DNA of 64,000 nt from Gp1-AA145 sp963757135 (GCA_963757135.1 CAVWQE010000006.1:434001-498000), one strand, 5' to 3'; counted from the stretch's first letter, positions 23,981 through 33,314 are shown. A program made the numbers and translations. The notes: generated from the letters alone by a model not told the origin.

Positions 23981-26077
23981 GTGATTGAAGCTTTGTTGAA
24001 CAAGAAAATCGAGAAGCGGCCGCAGACGGTTCAACTGCAGGGCCGGATATTGTTTCTCACAGAAGATCCGGAACTCATCAAACGGCAACTCGCTGGCGAG
24101 AATATTCCCTGGGACACAGCCAATCCTGAAAACAATCCTAAGTTGCGCGACGATATCTCGACCGATGAGATTACTCCTGCGCACATCTGCTTCTTCTTCG
24201 ATGAGACACTCGGCGAATTTCCCTACACCGGCCTCAAGGCCGGCAATGAAGTTCCCATTCAGCGCGGAGACGTAAAGCGTGGAGGCTTTGTAGCAGCCGT
24301 TAGCGGCAAGCGTCGCGGCAAAGGATCAAGCCGCGAGCAGTCGCCGTATGCCGAACTGTGCGCCGGAATTCAGCTGGTGATCGCGGAAAACATCGAACGC
24401 ATTTACAAGCAGAATTGCCAGAACCTGGGCGTGCTCACTTCGACGGATTTTTCTTTGATTGACAAGATTCGCTCCGGCGCCGAAATTCCCCTGAGCATTT
24501 TCTCCGCCGGCGAAGATGAAATCACGCGCCAGATCATCGAGCACGGCGGCTTGTTCCAATTCAATGTGGCGCGTATGCAGGGAAAAGTTTCGCTGCCTGC
24601 GATCGAGACCAAGCCGCGTCCAATGACGCTGGCCGAAAAGATTTTCGCCCGCCACATGGTGAGCACGGGTGAAGGAACAGACAATGATCACGTGGGGACG
24701 GGTGCCCCCACCCGTCCGGACGAACAAAGCTCGAGGTCAGTGGGCGTCGTGGCGGTTAAGCCCGGCGATTCGGGCTTCGCGCGCACCGACCTGCGCTTCA
24801 GCCACGAGTACGTGACTCCCATGGCTGCAATCTTTTTCGATCAACTGGTTGGCAAAGATGCCCCCGTCAACGATCCCAGCTCAGTTCTCTTTTTTCGCGA
24901 CCATCTCACATTTCTCGATGAAGTCCTTTCCGAACAGAAACGCAAGATGGGCCTCCTTGATCTTGCGACCCAGCTAAAACTCAAGCAAGGGGACTTTGCC
25001 CAGCGCAAAGGTGTTCGGCTGCATGGCGAACTGACAGATCGCAAAGGCGCGGAGGGCATCTGTCATTCCGTTGTACTCGAAAGCTACGCCCTGCCGGGGC
25101 AACTTGTCGTCGGCTCTGATTCGCATACGCCACATTCGGGAGCAATCGGATGCGTAGCCTTCGGCATCGGCACCACTGATGTCTTTAATTCCTGGATCAC
25201 TAAAGACGTTCGTGTGCGCGTGCCGGAATCGGTGAAAGTTGTGGTTCGCGGCAAGAAACATGCGAACGTGACCGCGAAGGACTTGATCCTGAAAATCCTC
25301 AGCCTCGATTACGTTCGCAGCGGCAAAGCCCTCGCCAAGGTCATTGAGTATTCAGGCGAAGCCATCGAAGAACTCAGCGTAGACGAACGCGCCACCATGA
25401 CCAATATGGCCGCTGAAATTGGCGGCTTCACCGGCATCGTAGCGCCGGATGCGAAAGCAATCGAGTTCCTGATGCAGCGCCGCGGCATTGCCCGCGCCGA
25501 AGCCGAGGGGATGATCGAAGGCCTCGGCAGCGACGCCGATGCCGAATACGCCCAAGTTATCGAGCTCGATGCAGCCGGCATAACTCCGATGATCGCCACC
25601 CCCGGTGACCCGGGCAACGGCAAATACATTCGCGAGATGAACACGCCCGTGCCGGTTGAACTGGCCTACGGCGGCACCTGTACCGCGGGCAAAAACGAAG
25701 ACATGGATATGTACGCGCTCGTGCTCGAAGATGCGCTGCGCCACGGCAAACGCGTTGCCGATTCCGTTCAGTTTTACATTCAGTTTGGATCGCAGGAAAC
25801 GCGCGAGTATTGCCTGCGCAAGGGCTACCTCGATACCTTCCAGCGCGCCGGAGCCCATGTGATCGAGCCCAGTTGCGGCGCCTGCATCAACGCCGGCCCG
25901 GGTGTTTCCACGCGGCCGGACCAGGTCGTCATCAGCGCCCAAAACCGCAATTTCCCCGGACGCAGCGGCCCCGGCCAAATGTACTTAGCAAGCCCGCTCA
26001 CTGTCGCGGCCAGCGCCGTGGCCGGATACATCGTTGAGTACGAACCCAGCGGTCAGCGTGAGTTGGTGCACGCCTGA
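23981..26077 (+). CDS. Aconitase-family hydratase with swivel domain first
   Basis: A 698-residue Fe-S dehydratase. The small swivel domain comes first (about 1-190; GKGSSREQSP, IAENIERIYKQNC), followed by the large catalytic part (about 255-690; GSDSHTPHSGAIGC, NMAAEIGG, RNFPGRSGPGQMY). Cluster ligands are Cys 567 (GGTCTAG), Cys 632 and Cys 635 (SCGACINAG). This order resembles AcnB without its HEAT-like domain, and is opposite to AcnA. The substrate may be citrate/isocitrate or a homologue. Residues about 228-250 are filler encoded by an inserted palindrome. The start is GTG. Confidence 0.85.
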   Translation: MIEALLNKKIEKRPQTVQLQGRILFLTEDPELIKRQLAGENIPWDTANPENNPKLRDDISTDEITPAHICFFFDETLGEFPYTGLKAGNEVPIQRGDVKRGGFVAAVSGKRRGKGSSREQSPYAELCAGIQLVIAENIERIYKQNCQNLGVLTSTDFSLIDKIRSGAEIPLSIFSAGEDEITRQIIEHGGLFQFNVARMQGKVSLPAIETKPRPMTLAEKIFARHMVSTGEGTDNDHVGTGAPTRPDEQSSRSVGVVAVKPGDSGFARTDLRFSHEYVTPMAAIFFDQLVGKDAPVNDPSSVLFFRDHLTFLDEVLSEQKRKMGLLDLATQLKLKQGDFAQRKGVRLHGELTDRKGAEGICHSVVLESYALPGQLVVGSDSHTPHSGAIGCVAFGIGTTDVFNSWITKDVRVRVPESVKVVVRGKKHANVTAKDLILKILSLDYVRSGKALAKVIEYSGEAIEELSVDERATMTNMAAEIGGFTGIVAPDAKAIEFLMQRRGIARAEAEGMIEGLGSDADAEYAQVIELDAAGITPMIATPGDPGNGKYIREMNTPVPVELAYGGTCTAGKNEDMDMYALVLEDALRHGKRVADSVQFYIQFGSQETREYCLRKGYLDTFQRAGAHVIEPSCGACINAGPGVSTRPDQVVISAQNRNFPGRSGPGQMYLASPLTVAASAVAGYIVEYEPSGQRELVHA
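24692..24720. repeat. Palindrome inserted in frame in the aconitase gene
   Basis: GGACGGGTG and CACCCGTCC (24696-24717) form a near-perfect stem, translated as part of VGTGAPTRPDE in the linker between swivel and catalytic domains. The same stem with C for A occurs in the DUF1624 gene at about 14222-14243. Both keep frame and fall in inter-domain or inter-helix segments. Confidence 0.65.
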
Positions 26078-26225
26078 GCTGGCGTTCAAAGCCCACCACT
26101 GGCGCACACTGCAGTTCAACGCGAATTCGCGGCAGTTCCGCTGGCCGCGCTGTACCCCGCTCATTGATTCTTGTTAGAATTATTCTTCCGTACAGCGAGC
26201 AAGAATCTCAGGAGAAATCGTAATC

Positions 26226-26486
26226 ATGGCCTACGTCATAGCAGAACCGTGCATCGGCACTAAAGACCACGCGTGCGTGGACGCCTGTCCGGTTGACTGC
26301 ATTCATCCCAAGAAGGACGACGCAAAGTTCGCCACCGAAGAAATGCTCTACATCGATCCCGTTGAATGCATCGATTGCGGCGCCTGCGTTCCCGTTTGCC
26401 CCGTGTCGGCGATTTTCGCGCTCGACGATCTCCCTGAAAAATGGAAGAGCTACGCCGAGCGCAACGCAAAGTATTTTGGGAGATAG
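26226..26486 (+). CDS. fdxA: Two-cluster (7Fe/8Fe) ferredoxin
   Basis: An 86-residue ferredoxin. The first binding motif is CIGTKDHACVDACPVDC, with the spacing seen in 3Fe-4S/4Fe-4S FdxA proteins; the second is CIDCGACVPVCP. A short helix at the C-terminus (PEKWKSYAERNAKYF) is typical. It carries electrons in the cytoplasm. CAGGAGAAAT lies upstream of the ATG. The partner enzyme is not evident from the neighbours. Confidence 0.92.
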   Translation: MAYVIAEPCIGTKDHACVDACPVDCIHPKKDDAKFATEEMLYIDPVECIDCGACVPVCPVSAIFALDDLPEKWKSYAERNAKYFGR

Positions 26487-26528
26487 CGGTCAGCATCGTC
26501 CGCCAGAAAACGTAATTCATTCAGGATT

Positions 26529-26613
26529 GTCATTCCGAACCGCTTCAGCGGTGAGGAATCTGCAGTTTCAAAAGCAAATGCAGATTCCTCGGACCGAGGG
26601 TCCTCGGAATGAC
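26529..26613. repeat. Nested inverted repeat, 85 bp (GTCATTCCGA type)
   Basis: GTCATTCCGA (26529-26538) pairs with TCGGAATGAC (26604-26613), and the inner GAGGAATCTGCA (26553-26564) pairs with TGCAGATTCCTC (26579-26590). The fdxA-recO gap is filled by this element. It looks like a non-autonomous dispersed repeat; it could also stop transcription from either side. Confidence 0.8.
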
Positions 26614-26679
26614 TAGTGTTTTAGGGACTTGCATCTCGCCTGACTCCGAGCCGCGGAACCACTACAATCAGCAGCACCG

Positions 26680-27420
26680 ATGCCCCTGAAGGAATCAGAA
26701 GCGATCGTTCTGCGCACCTATCCGTTCCGCGAATCGGATTTACTCGTCACACTCTTCACCCGGCTTGAGGGCAAGGTGCGCGGTGTGGCCCGCGCGGCAA
26801 AAAAATCCCGCCGCCGGTTTGGTGGCGCCCTCGAACCGCTCACCCACGTGAAATTGACCTACGAAGACCGTGAACGTAACGAACTGGTGCGGCTTGACGC
26901 CTGCGAGGTGCTGCAATCTCCCTTAACCTCTGAGGTGAATTACCCGCGGGCGGTAGCCTTGGGACACGTGGCGGAAGTGCTCGATGAACTGCTCCCTGAC
27001 CGGGAAGCCAATGACACCGTCTTTCGGCTGGCGCTGTCCGTTCTCGCCCAACTACGCGGTGATTCGCTGCTTTTGCCCATTACCTACTTTGAGCTCTGGA
27101 TGGCGCGACTCATGGGCTACTTGCCCGACCTTTCCGAATGTCTGGCCTGCGGCCGTGCCCTGAACGGCAGTCGTGCATTCTTTCATGCCCTCGCAGATGG
27201 CCTCATGTGCCCAGAACATAAACGCCTTGCGTCATCGGAAATCTCGCCCGAGTCGCGCAAACTCGCGGCTCTCATGTTGCGTGCGCCCCTATCCGCCTGC
27301 TCTTTTCCAGACACGACGAAGCCTGCCGCCGATCTGCGAAAATTCTTGCTTCAGACCCTGGAGCGCAACATTGACAAGAAGCTGGTTACGCGGGTGATGC
27401 TGGAGAGGATTCCAAGTTAA
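26680..27420 (+). CDS. recO: DNA repair protein RecO
   Basis: A 246-residue recombination mediator that helps RecA load at single-strand gaps. The N-terminal OB-fold opens ESEAIVLRTYPFRESDLLVTLFT, with a basic patch KVRGVARAAKKSRRRFGG. The C-terminal domain has the zinc-finger-like LSECLACGRAL...LMCPEH. Length is normal for the family. Confidence 0.95.
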   Translation: MPLKESEAIVLRTYPFRESDLLVTLFTRLEGKVRGVARAAKKSRRRFGGALEPLTHVKLTYEDRERNELVRLDACEVLQSPLTSEVNYPRAVALGHVAEVLDELLPDREANDTVFRLALSVLAQLRGDSLLLPITYFELWMARLMGYLPDLSECLACGRALNGSRAFFHALADGLMCPEHKRLASSEISPESRKLAALMLRAPLSACSFPDTTKPAADLRKFLLQTLERNIDKKLVTRVMLERIPS

Positions 27421-27427
27421 AAGGTAG

Positions 27428-27667
27428 GGAGTTACTATTGTCCGCCCCTCGTATGTTCTGGTGCCCGAACACCGCTGGCCTTATGCGTTGTTACCGATGT
27501 ACTGGCTTTGCCAGCGGATTCCCTCTACTCGCGACCACGCTCACCGGCTGGGCCTGGTCACACCCCCGCAAATGACGCGCACGCTCCTGTCGGCAATCGA
27601 AAACCCCAGTATTGGCGCGTGCATTATCGATGTCCCGCAAATTCGAACCGGCGTCGCAACCGCCTGA
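27428..27667 (+). pseudogene. C-terminal remnant of an atypical SDR/NAD-epimerase-like gene
   Basis: The frame from 27428 reads GVTIVRPSYVLVPEHRWPYA, later TRDHAHRLGLVTPPQM and ACIIDVPQIR. This matches the C-terminal third of NAD(P)-binding SDR proteins (the I-V/L-R-P-x-x-V motif, then the substrate part). A TAG at 27425 and the recO stop lie just before it, so the Rossmann domain is missing. It is most likely a 5'-truncated leftover beside recO. Confidence 0.6.
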
Positions 27668-27775
27668 ACAGCTGGGAACCCGCGCCGGTCACTGGAATTA
27701 CGAAAGCGCATGCACATGGGACATCTTCTTGCTTGCGCCGGGGGATGAGATGTTGAATCGTCTTAGAAAGAGCGA

Positions 27776-28150
27776 ATGGCAAATCCGGAATATCTCGATG
27801 ATGTTCATGTGCGCATTCTGCGAGTAACCGAAGACCTCCGCGCTATCCAAAAGGAGCTCAACTGCGCTGCTATGCAGGCGCCTGGCGATCCCGAGCTGAT
27901 GGAAGCTCTCACTCAGTTGCCGGAACTCGAGTCGCTCGACGTGCTGAAGTCCGCGCTCGATCAGATGCGCCATTTTCTCTGGTTCTACGTGCAGGTCATG
28001 ACCAGCGACTCAGAAGCAGAAGAGTTGCCGAACCAGAAAACACCGAAGAAGCCGGTTGCGGAAGGTTCATTTATCGAAAAATTCAACCACCTCACCGATG
28101 CAGCCCTGTTGCGTTACTTTGCGGAAGGCAAACATCGTAAGCCGAACTAG
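27776..28150 (+). CDS. Hypothetical helical protein (124 aa)
   Basis: The product begins MANPEYLDDVHVRILRVTED and is all helix by composition, with two long amphipathic stretches (about 8-35 and 55-80) and a charged C-terminal part. There is no signal peptide or membrane segment. I do not recognise a family. It lies after the SDR remnant and convergent with nagA, 35 bases from it. Confidence 0.6.
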   Translation: MANPEYLDDVHVRILRVTEDLRAIQKELNCAAMQAPGDPELMEALTQLPELESLDVLKSALDQMRHFLWFYVQVMTSDSEAEELPNQKTPKKPVAEGSFIEKFNHLTDAALLRYFAEGKHRKPN

Positions 28151-28185
28151 ACGAAGCTAGCTCGTTGAACCGTCCGCACCTAAAA

Positions 28186-29343
28186 CTACCGTTCAATTAT
28201 TTGCCCTTTCACCATGGTTGCGCGGACTTCTCCGTTCTCGCTCAACGCGAGAAGGTCGGCATCCGCTCCCGCCTGAATCTGTCCCTTCCCTTTTGCTCCC
28301 GCAACCTGTGCAGGATTGATTGTCCCAATGCGAATCGCCGGACGCAGATCCCAGCCCGCAAACTCCATCACGTTGCGAACCGCGCGATCGAGCGTAAGCA
28401 CACTTCCCGCGAGCGAACCTTCGCGCGTGACTCGGCCATCTTTTACTTCGACATCCATTCCGCCCAGTTTATAAGGGCCGTCCGGCATACCGGCTGCGGA
28501 CATGGCATCTGTAATCAGCACTGCACCCTGCTCGCCTTTCGCCTCTAACAGAAAACGAACGACTGTCGGATGGACATGAATGCCGTCGGCGATTACGTCG
28601 GCTGTAACCTTGGGATTGGACAGCACCTCACCTAGAATCCCTGGCGCGCGATGGTCCAGCGGCCGCATGGCATTGAAGGTGTGGGTCGCATGGCGGGCTC
28701 CGGCGGCAACCGCCGCTCGGGTGGTAGCGAGGTCTGCGTCGGAGTGGCCAACGCTAACACAGACTCCTCGTCTATTTGCCTCAGCAATCAGCTCCACAGC
28801 TCCCACCAATTCCGGCGCGATGGTCATAACCCGAATGTGCCCGCGTGCCGCTTCCCAAAATTTGTCGAAGGTTGCAATTGAGGGTTGCAGCAGATTCTCT
28901 GGTAGGTGCACACCGCGCCGTATGTGGCTGAGGAACGGCCCCTCCAGATGAATGCCCAGCGCCTGAGCACGGACGCTGTTTAGTTGCGCCGACTCAATCG
29001 AATTCGCCATCCACTCCAGCGATCGCAACGTCGCGTCCTGCGGCGCGGCCACGGTTGTCGGGTAGTAACTCGTAATCCCACGCTTTGCCAGAAACTCTTC
29101 CATTCGGCGCAGCCCTTGCTCATCGGGCTGCATTACATCGTGTCCGGCAGAGCCGTGTATATGAATGTCAACCAGCCCCGGCGTGAGCACACAATCGCCG
29201 TAATCAACATGTTCGGCGCCGGGTGGTATCTGGGTCTCGCTCTGTGAAGTGACTTTGGCGATAGACTTCCCTTCCACCATAACGATCGGGTGCTCGATCC
29301 GTTCAAGCGGCGTGAGAAGAGCCTTAGCGGTAAGGGCTAGCAT
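28186..29343 (-). CDS. nagA: N-acetylglucosamine-6-phosphate deacetylase
   Basis: A 385-residue amidohydrolase that removes acetate from GlcNAc-6-phosphate during amino-sugar and peptidoglycan recycling. Metal and catalytic motifs are DIHIHGSAGHDV, HLEGPFLS, VSVGHSDA, ATHTFNAM and the catalytic Asp in LITDAMSAAG. Length is normal. No other nag gene lies next to it; the downstream neighbour on the same strand is a transporter of another kind. Confidence 0.95.
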   Translation of the reverse strand: MLALTAKALLTPLERIEHPIVMVEGKSIAKVTSQSETQIPPGAEHVDYGDCVLTPGLVDIHIHGSAGHDVMQPDEQGLRRMEEFLAKRGITSYYPTTVAAPQDATLRSLEWMANSIESAQLNSVRAQALGIHLEGPFLSHIRRGVHLPENLLQPSIATFDKFWEAARGHIRVMTIAPELVGAVELIAEANRRGVCVSVGHSDADLATTRAAVAAGARHATHTFNAMRPLDHRAPGILGEVLSNPKVTADVIADGIHVHPTVVRFLLEAKGEQGAVLITDAMSAAGMPDGPYKLGGMDVEVKDGRVTREGSLAGSVLTLDRAVRNVMEFAGWDLRPAIRIGTINPAQVAGAKGKGQIQAGADADLLALSENGEVRATMVKGQIIER

Positions 29344-29401
29344 TGTCTAATGGGAACTAAGTTTACAACCCTGCGATTATCAGCGCCACTTAGCGGGGCC
29401 A

Positions 29402-31663
29402 TCAGGACTGCGGGGCGCGGCGCTCCCTAATTTGTTGCAGGTGTTCTCGCAGCCTGTGCAAGACCTCGTCTCGCTGCGAATCGTTGAGCTCGCCCCGAAG
29501 CTCTTCCAGAGCAAAGTGAACAACGTCGTGATGATGAATCTCCTCGGGCGCAACATCGTTACTAAGTTCGAGCCATATCGTGTGCAACAGGTCGATTTCC
29601 TTGGGAGTGAGATGGGGGGCGTGGGGACCGAGATAAAAAACATGTTCTTGCCCGCCGGGAAAATACACAACCAGCGTCAACTGCGGCTTGGGATCAGACA
29701 ACCGCTCCCATGCTAGTCCCGCGATGCGTGCTTCTTCAGTCACGGGCCGATTTGGAGACGCGCCCAGCACCACCGTTGACGATTCCAAACTCTGCGCCGC
29801 CTTCAACACTGCTTCCCATTTATCAGTCGCGCCGGCGACCGCAAGATGTATGGTCTTGCCCTTCTTCTCAGCCAGCCCCAAAGCTCGGGTAAAGAGAATT
29901 TGTTCTTCCGTACTGAACAACTGCTGGGGTTCAAGTTCGTATTCGCCACCGCTGGCGCGCCCCAGGAACCGCATGTGCAACGCGACTACATCCTGCTTGC
30001 GGGCATCCACGCGATCAAGCGTCGAAGACAAGCTATAAAGACTGTTGTAGTTTCTCACCATCACCAGAACGTTCCCGGGGCGCACTCCCAATGCCTTCGG
30101 AGTGAGATCGTCGCCGGCTTCGACGTTGAACTGATCGAGTTCGGCATGAGCGCTGGCGCGTTTTCGTGTGACTGCTTCCGATATTTCAAACACTGTGAAA
30201 AAAATGATCGTGAACGCGATTCCGGAGATTGTCGCAACTTCCTTTGTAAACAAATTGATCACGCAGAGCGAGATCAGCGTGACCGTAATGATCGCGAGCC
30301 CGAGCGGGATTTCAGTCTTTCCAATGTGGAAATTAAGGGGCACACGATATTCACGCTTTCCCGGCTCCTTGTAGCGAAGCACCAGCACCGCCAGCCCCTT
30401 CATCGAGAAGCTCCACATAACGCCAAACGCATAGGCTTCGCCCAACAGGAAGATGTCCCCACGGCTCAACACAATCGTGATCAGCTGCAAGGCAACCACA
30501 AGGTTCAGAATGCGATAGGAAGTTCCAAACCGGCGATGCGGTTTGCGAAACCATTCCGGCAGGATTCCATCTTCAGATACTCGGTTCAGTACGCCGTTCG
30601 ATCCAACAATCGCGGTGTTCACGGCTCCTGCCAGCATCAACACACCCACCACCACCACGAACGCCCGAAACGCGAGCTTCAGGGACAACGGCCCTGCCAG
30701 ATACATCGCCAGTCCACCGATCGGATTGTCCTGAAAGCTGGCGCGAACCGAGTCGGGAATAATCATCACCGAGAAGAATGCGACCCCCGCCGTGAAAACC
30801 AGGCTGTATATGAAAATAACCAGCGCGGCTCGCTTCAGGTTCGGAAGCTTGGGATGCTCAATCTCGCGGTAAACCTGTGCCATGGTCTCCTCGCCGCTCA
30901 TGGCGAGGACCGAGTGTCCCAATCCAATCATGATTCCGATCAATCCGACCTTGTAGGGTAGGGACGTGTTGCGCAACCAGCCGAGAGCGCCGCCGTGCTC
31001 TCCGGTGAGATATGTGATATTGCCCAAGTGCGGCCAGGGTGGAAGATGTCCCCCTTTCACCCAGAGCGTGTAGCAGCACCACACAACCATGATGACCACC
31101 ATGATCGTGGTCACATACATGATGCGCAGTGCTTTTTCGCTCGACTCGGGAATCCCCTTGATGTTCTCCCACCAGAAATAGATCGTTACCAGGATGGCGA
31201 AGAATGCCGCGCCCATGTTCATCGGCAAGGTCCGCATGTGAGCGTGTTGCAGTAGTTCATTCAGCAGTCCGACCAGGTAAAGTCCGGCGGATACGCCGCT
31301 GATTGGGCCGGTCAAAATGTAATCGAACATCAACGCTGAAACTGAGAACTTGGCCAGCGTGCTGCCCATCGCTTCTTTAACCACGCGATACACGCCGCCG
31401 CGGACAAACATCCCGCAGCTCTCGATGTAGAGCGACGCCACCGCTCCGGCCAGCAGCATGATGGCAAGCACAAACCACGGCGCGGGCTTCCCGACAAAGT
31501 GCTCGGCAATCGCTCCCGCGTAAAACGCAGAAGACCCCATGTCGTTCAGCACGATGGCCGCGACCCGCCAGAAGGAAATGAACGCCAGCATGGCGCTCGA
31601 AGCTACCAGGACGCGGGCGGCAACATTAGGTACCGCAGGTCTTGAGGACACTGCCAATTTCAT
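29402..31663 (-). CDS. APC-superfamily permease with USP-like C-terminal domain, putative K+ transporter
   Basis: A 753-residue protein. About twelve transmembrane helices occupy residues 20-490, with the APC-type start MLAFISFWRVAAIVLNDMGSSAFY and SLYIESCGMFVRGGVY. The cytoplasmic tail (about 540-750) includes a universal-stress-like part (NVLVMVRNYNSLYSL, VVLGASPNRPV). The architecture recalls potassium importers of the KimA/KUP-like groups. It follows the KdpD-type kinase gene by about 100 bases, with a KdpE-like box between them. Potassium as substrate is inferred from context. ATG at 31663; GTG at 31666 is an alternative. Confidence 0.7.
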   Translation of the reverse strand: MKLAVSSRPAVPNVAARVLVASSAMLAFISFWRVAAIVLNDMGSSAFYAGAIAEHFVGKPAPWFVLAIMLLAGAVASLYIESCGMFVRGGVYRVVKEAMGSTLAKFSVSALMFDYILTGPISGVSAGLYLVGLLNELLQHAHMRTLPMNMGAAFFAILVTIYFWWENIKGIPESSEKALRIMYVTTIMVVIMVVWCCYTLWVKGGHLPPWPHLGNITYLTGEHGGALGWLRNTSLPYKVGLIGIMIGLGHSVLAMSGEETMAQVYREIEHPKLPNLKRAALVIFIYSLVFTAGVAFFSVMIIPDSVRASFQDNPIGGLAMYLAGPLSLKLAFRAFVVVVGVLMLAGAVNTAIVGSNGVLNRVSEDGILPEWFRKPHRRFGTSYRILNLVVALQLITIVLSRGDIFLLGEAYAFGVMWSFSMKGLAVLVLRYKEPGKREYRVPLNFHIGKTEIPLGLAIITVTLISLCVINLFTKEVATISGIAFTIIFFTVFEISEAVTRKRASAHAELDQFNVEAGDDLTPKALGVRPGNVLVMVRNYNSLYSLSSTLDRVDARKQDVVALHMRFLGRASGGEYELEPQQLFSTEEQILFTRALGLAEKKGKTIHLAVAGATDKWEAVLKAAQSLESSTVVLGASPNRPVTEEARIAGLAWERLSDPKPQLTLVVYFPGGQEHVFYLGPHAPHLTPKEIDLLHTIWLELSNDVAPEEIHHHDVVHFALEELRGELNDSQRDEVLHRLREHLQQIRERRAPQS

Positions 31664-31686
31664 CACCTCTATTGCAACATGAGTGG

Positions 31687-31703
31687 CATAAGGAATTCGT
31701 AAA
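31687..31703 (-). promoter_or_regulatory. Candidate KdpE box before the APC permease
   Basis: On the minus strand the sequence reads TTTACG-AATTC-CTTATG: two hexamers with a 5-base spacer, the same spacing as the E. coli KdpE site (TTTATA-N5-TTTACA) and the same words as the two longer arrays at 35.2 and 36.0 kb. It lies 24 bases before the permease start codon. Confidence 0.5.
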
Positions 31704-31761
31704 GACGAGTTGCTATGCCGAATGAATAGTGGGAGTTAGCAGCTTTCCCGCATGGATGCTT

Positions 31762-33276
31762 TCAGCTTGGAATGCCCGCTGTTCGCAGCGCAAGCGTGAA
31801 TGAGAATACCGAGCCCTGCCCGAGTTGACTGGTCACTCCGATTGTGCCGCCGTGCGCCTCTACCACAGCCTTAGCGATCGCCAGCCCCATACCAGTGCCT
31901 TGGATTGAATAACGATTGTCTTTGCCACGATAAAACTTGTCGAAAATCAGCGCCTGTTCGAGTTCGTCAATTCCTGGTCCGCGATCGGCAACACTAACGA
32001 TGACCTGCGAGTCTGTCTTTTCCACCGATATCTGGATCGCCGACTCACGCGGCGAGTATTTTGCGGCATTCTCCAATAATTGGCGTAGCACGTTGACGAT
32101 GAGCTCCATGTCGAATTCCACCAGGGGGAGGTCGTCCGCGGTCTCCAACCTTACCGAATGGCCGGCGATCGACTTGGCCGCGGTTCGCAAAGCGCCATCA
32201 ATCGCATCGCGAATATCGTGTGGGGCTCGTTGCAATTCCACCTGCTTCGATTCGAGCCGTGCCATCTGGGTCGCTTCCTCCACCAGATGATCCATTCGGT
32301 CCGATTCCTCGTTGATGACGGCAAATAGCTCGTTCTGCTGAAGCTCGTCGAGCCCCCCGGCGATCAGGCTGGTTGCTGAAGCCTTGATCGCGGTGAGGGG
32401 TGTACGAAACTCGTGCGCCACCGAATCGAGGATGGCAGAGCGCAGCTTCTCATTCTCGCGCGCTGCCTCTGCCTTGCCGACGTTTTCTATGGCGCGAGTC
32501 CGCTCGATCGCGATGGCAACCAGCGTAGAAAGCGCCTCAAGGCTCTCGTGGGACAGCGTTACCCCCGAAATTCCTATCGCCCCCACACTTCTCACCCCTA
32601 GTCGAAGCGGAACGTAGGCTACGGCGTTATCGGAATCTACGACCGGTTCGCCGCGCCCAGCAACGGATTGCAGGCGCCCGGTTTCAATTTCGCGGGCCGC
32701 CGGATCGGAACGATAAACGTCGGTTCGGTCGGAAACAAACAGTGCCGCTCCACGCCCGCCGAAAGTCTCCACAATGTGACGCGGCGCCAGGTTCAGCAAC
32801 TCCGGCACGCTTTCCAGCGTCAGCAACCGCTGGCTGAAGGCATAGAGGTGCTCAAGTTCCCGCCGGCGCTGGTTCGCTCTCAACATCTCCCGCCGCGCGC
32901 GTTCCGAAAGCTGTCCTGCAATTACCGCAGTAGCTAGAAAGGCGAAGAGCGCAGCCCAATTCTGGGGATCCGCGATGGTCAGCGTGCCGAAGGGAGGCAG
33001 AAAAAAGTAGTTAAAGGCCAGTGTCGAAAGCACCGCCAGGAAAGCCGCATACCAGAAACCCCAGTTAGCCGAGACCACCAGGACTACGAGCAGGAACGTC
33101 AGCGCCACCGTCGTCGCATTGGCATGCACTCCGTGCTTGTAGAAAAGCACGACCACAGGTATTGCCAGCGCACAAATGATCACTCTGATTGCAGACGTTC
33201 GGGCGAATCTCACGTGCGTGATTGTAAACTCTCCGCTCTGGCACGCAATAGCAGCATGCGCCAACTCAGCCGGCAC
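31762..33276 (-). CDS. KdpD-type sensor kinase lacking the KdpD N-terminal domain
   Basis: A membrane histidine kinase. DUF4118 with four transmembrane helices spans about 28-125, GAF about 150-265. HisKA has the phospho-acceptor His 288 in DSVAHEFRTPLTA, and HATPase shows LLENAAKYSP, VADRGPGID and GTGMGLAIAK. This is the C-terminal two-thirds of KdpD. The missing N-terminal module is encoded divergently by the next gene. Starts at 33276 (ATG) or at 33213 (GTG, just before the first membrane helix) are both possible; the second would leave room for a divergent promoter. Confidence 0.88.
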   Translation of the reverse strand: MPAELAHAAIACQSGEFTITHVRFARTSAIRVIICALAIPVVVLFYKHGVHANATTVALTFLLVVLVVSANWGFWYAAFLAVLSTLAFNYFFLPPFGTLTIADPQNWAALFAFLATAVIAGQLSERARREMLRANQRRRELEHLYAFSQRLLTLESVPELLNLAPRHIVETFGGRGAALFVSDRTDVYRSDPAAREIETGRLQSVAGRGEPVVDSDNAVAYVPLRLGVRSVGAIGISGVTLSHESLEALSTLVAIAIERTRAIENVGKAEAARENEKLRSAILDSVAHEFRTPLTAIKASATSLIAGGLDELQQNELFAVINEESDRMDHLVEEATQMARLESKQVELQRAPHDIRDAIDGALRTAAKSIAGHSVRLETADDLPLVEFDMELIVNVLRQLLENAAKYSPRESAIQISVEKTDSQVIVSVADRGPGIDELEQALIFDKFYRGKDNRYSIQGTGMGLAIAKAVVEAHGGTIGVTSQLGQGSVFSFTLALRTAGIPS

Positions 33277-33314
33277 TTCTCGACAAACTTGGAAACTCAG
33301 ATCACAATGAATTC

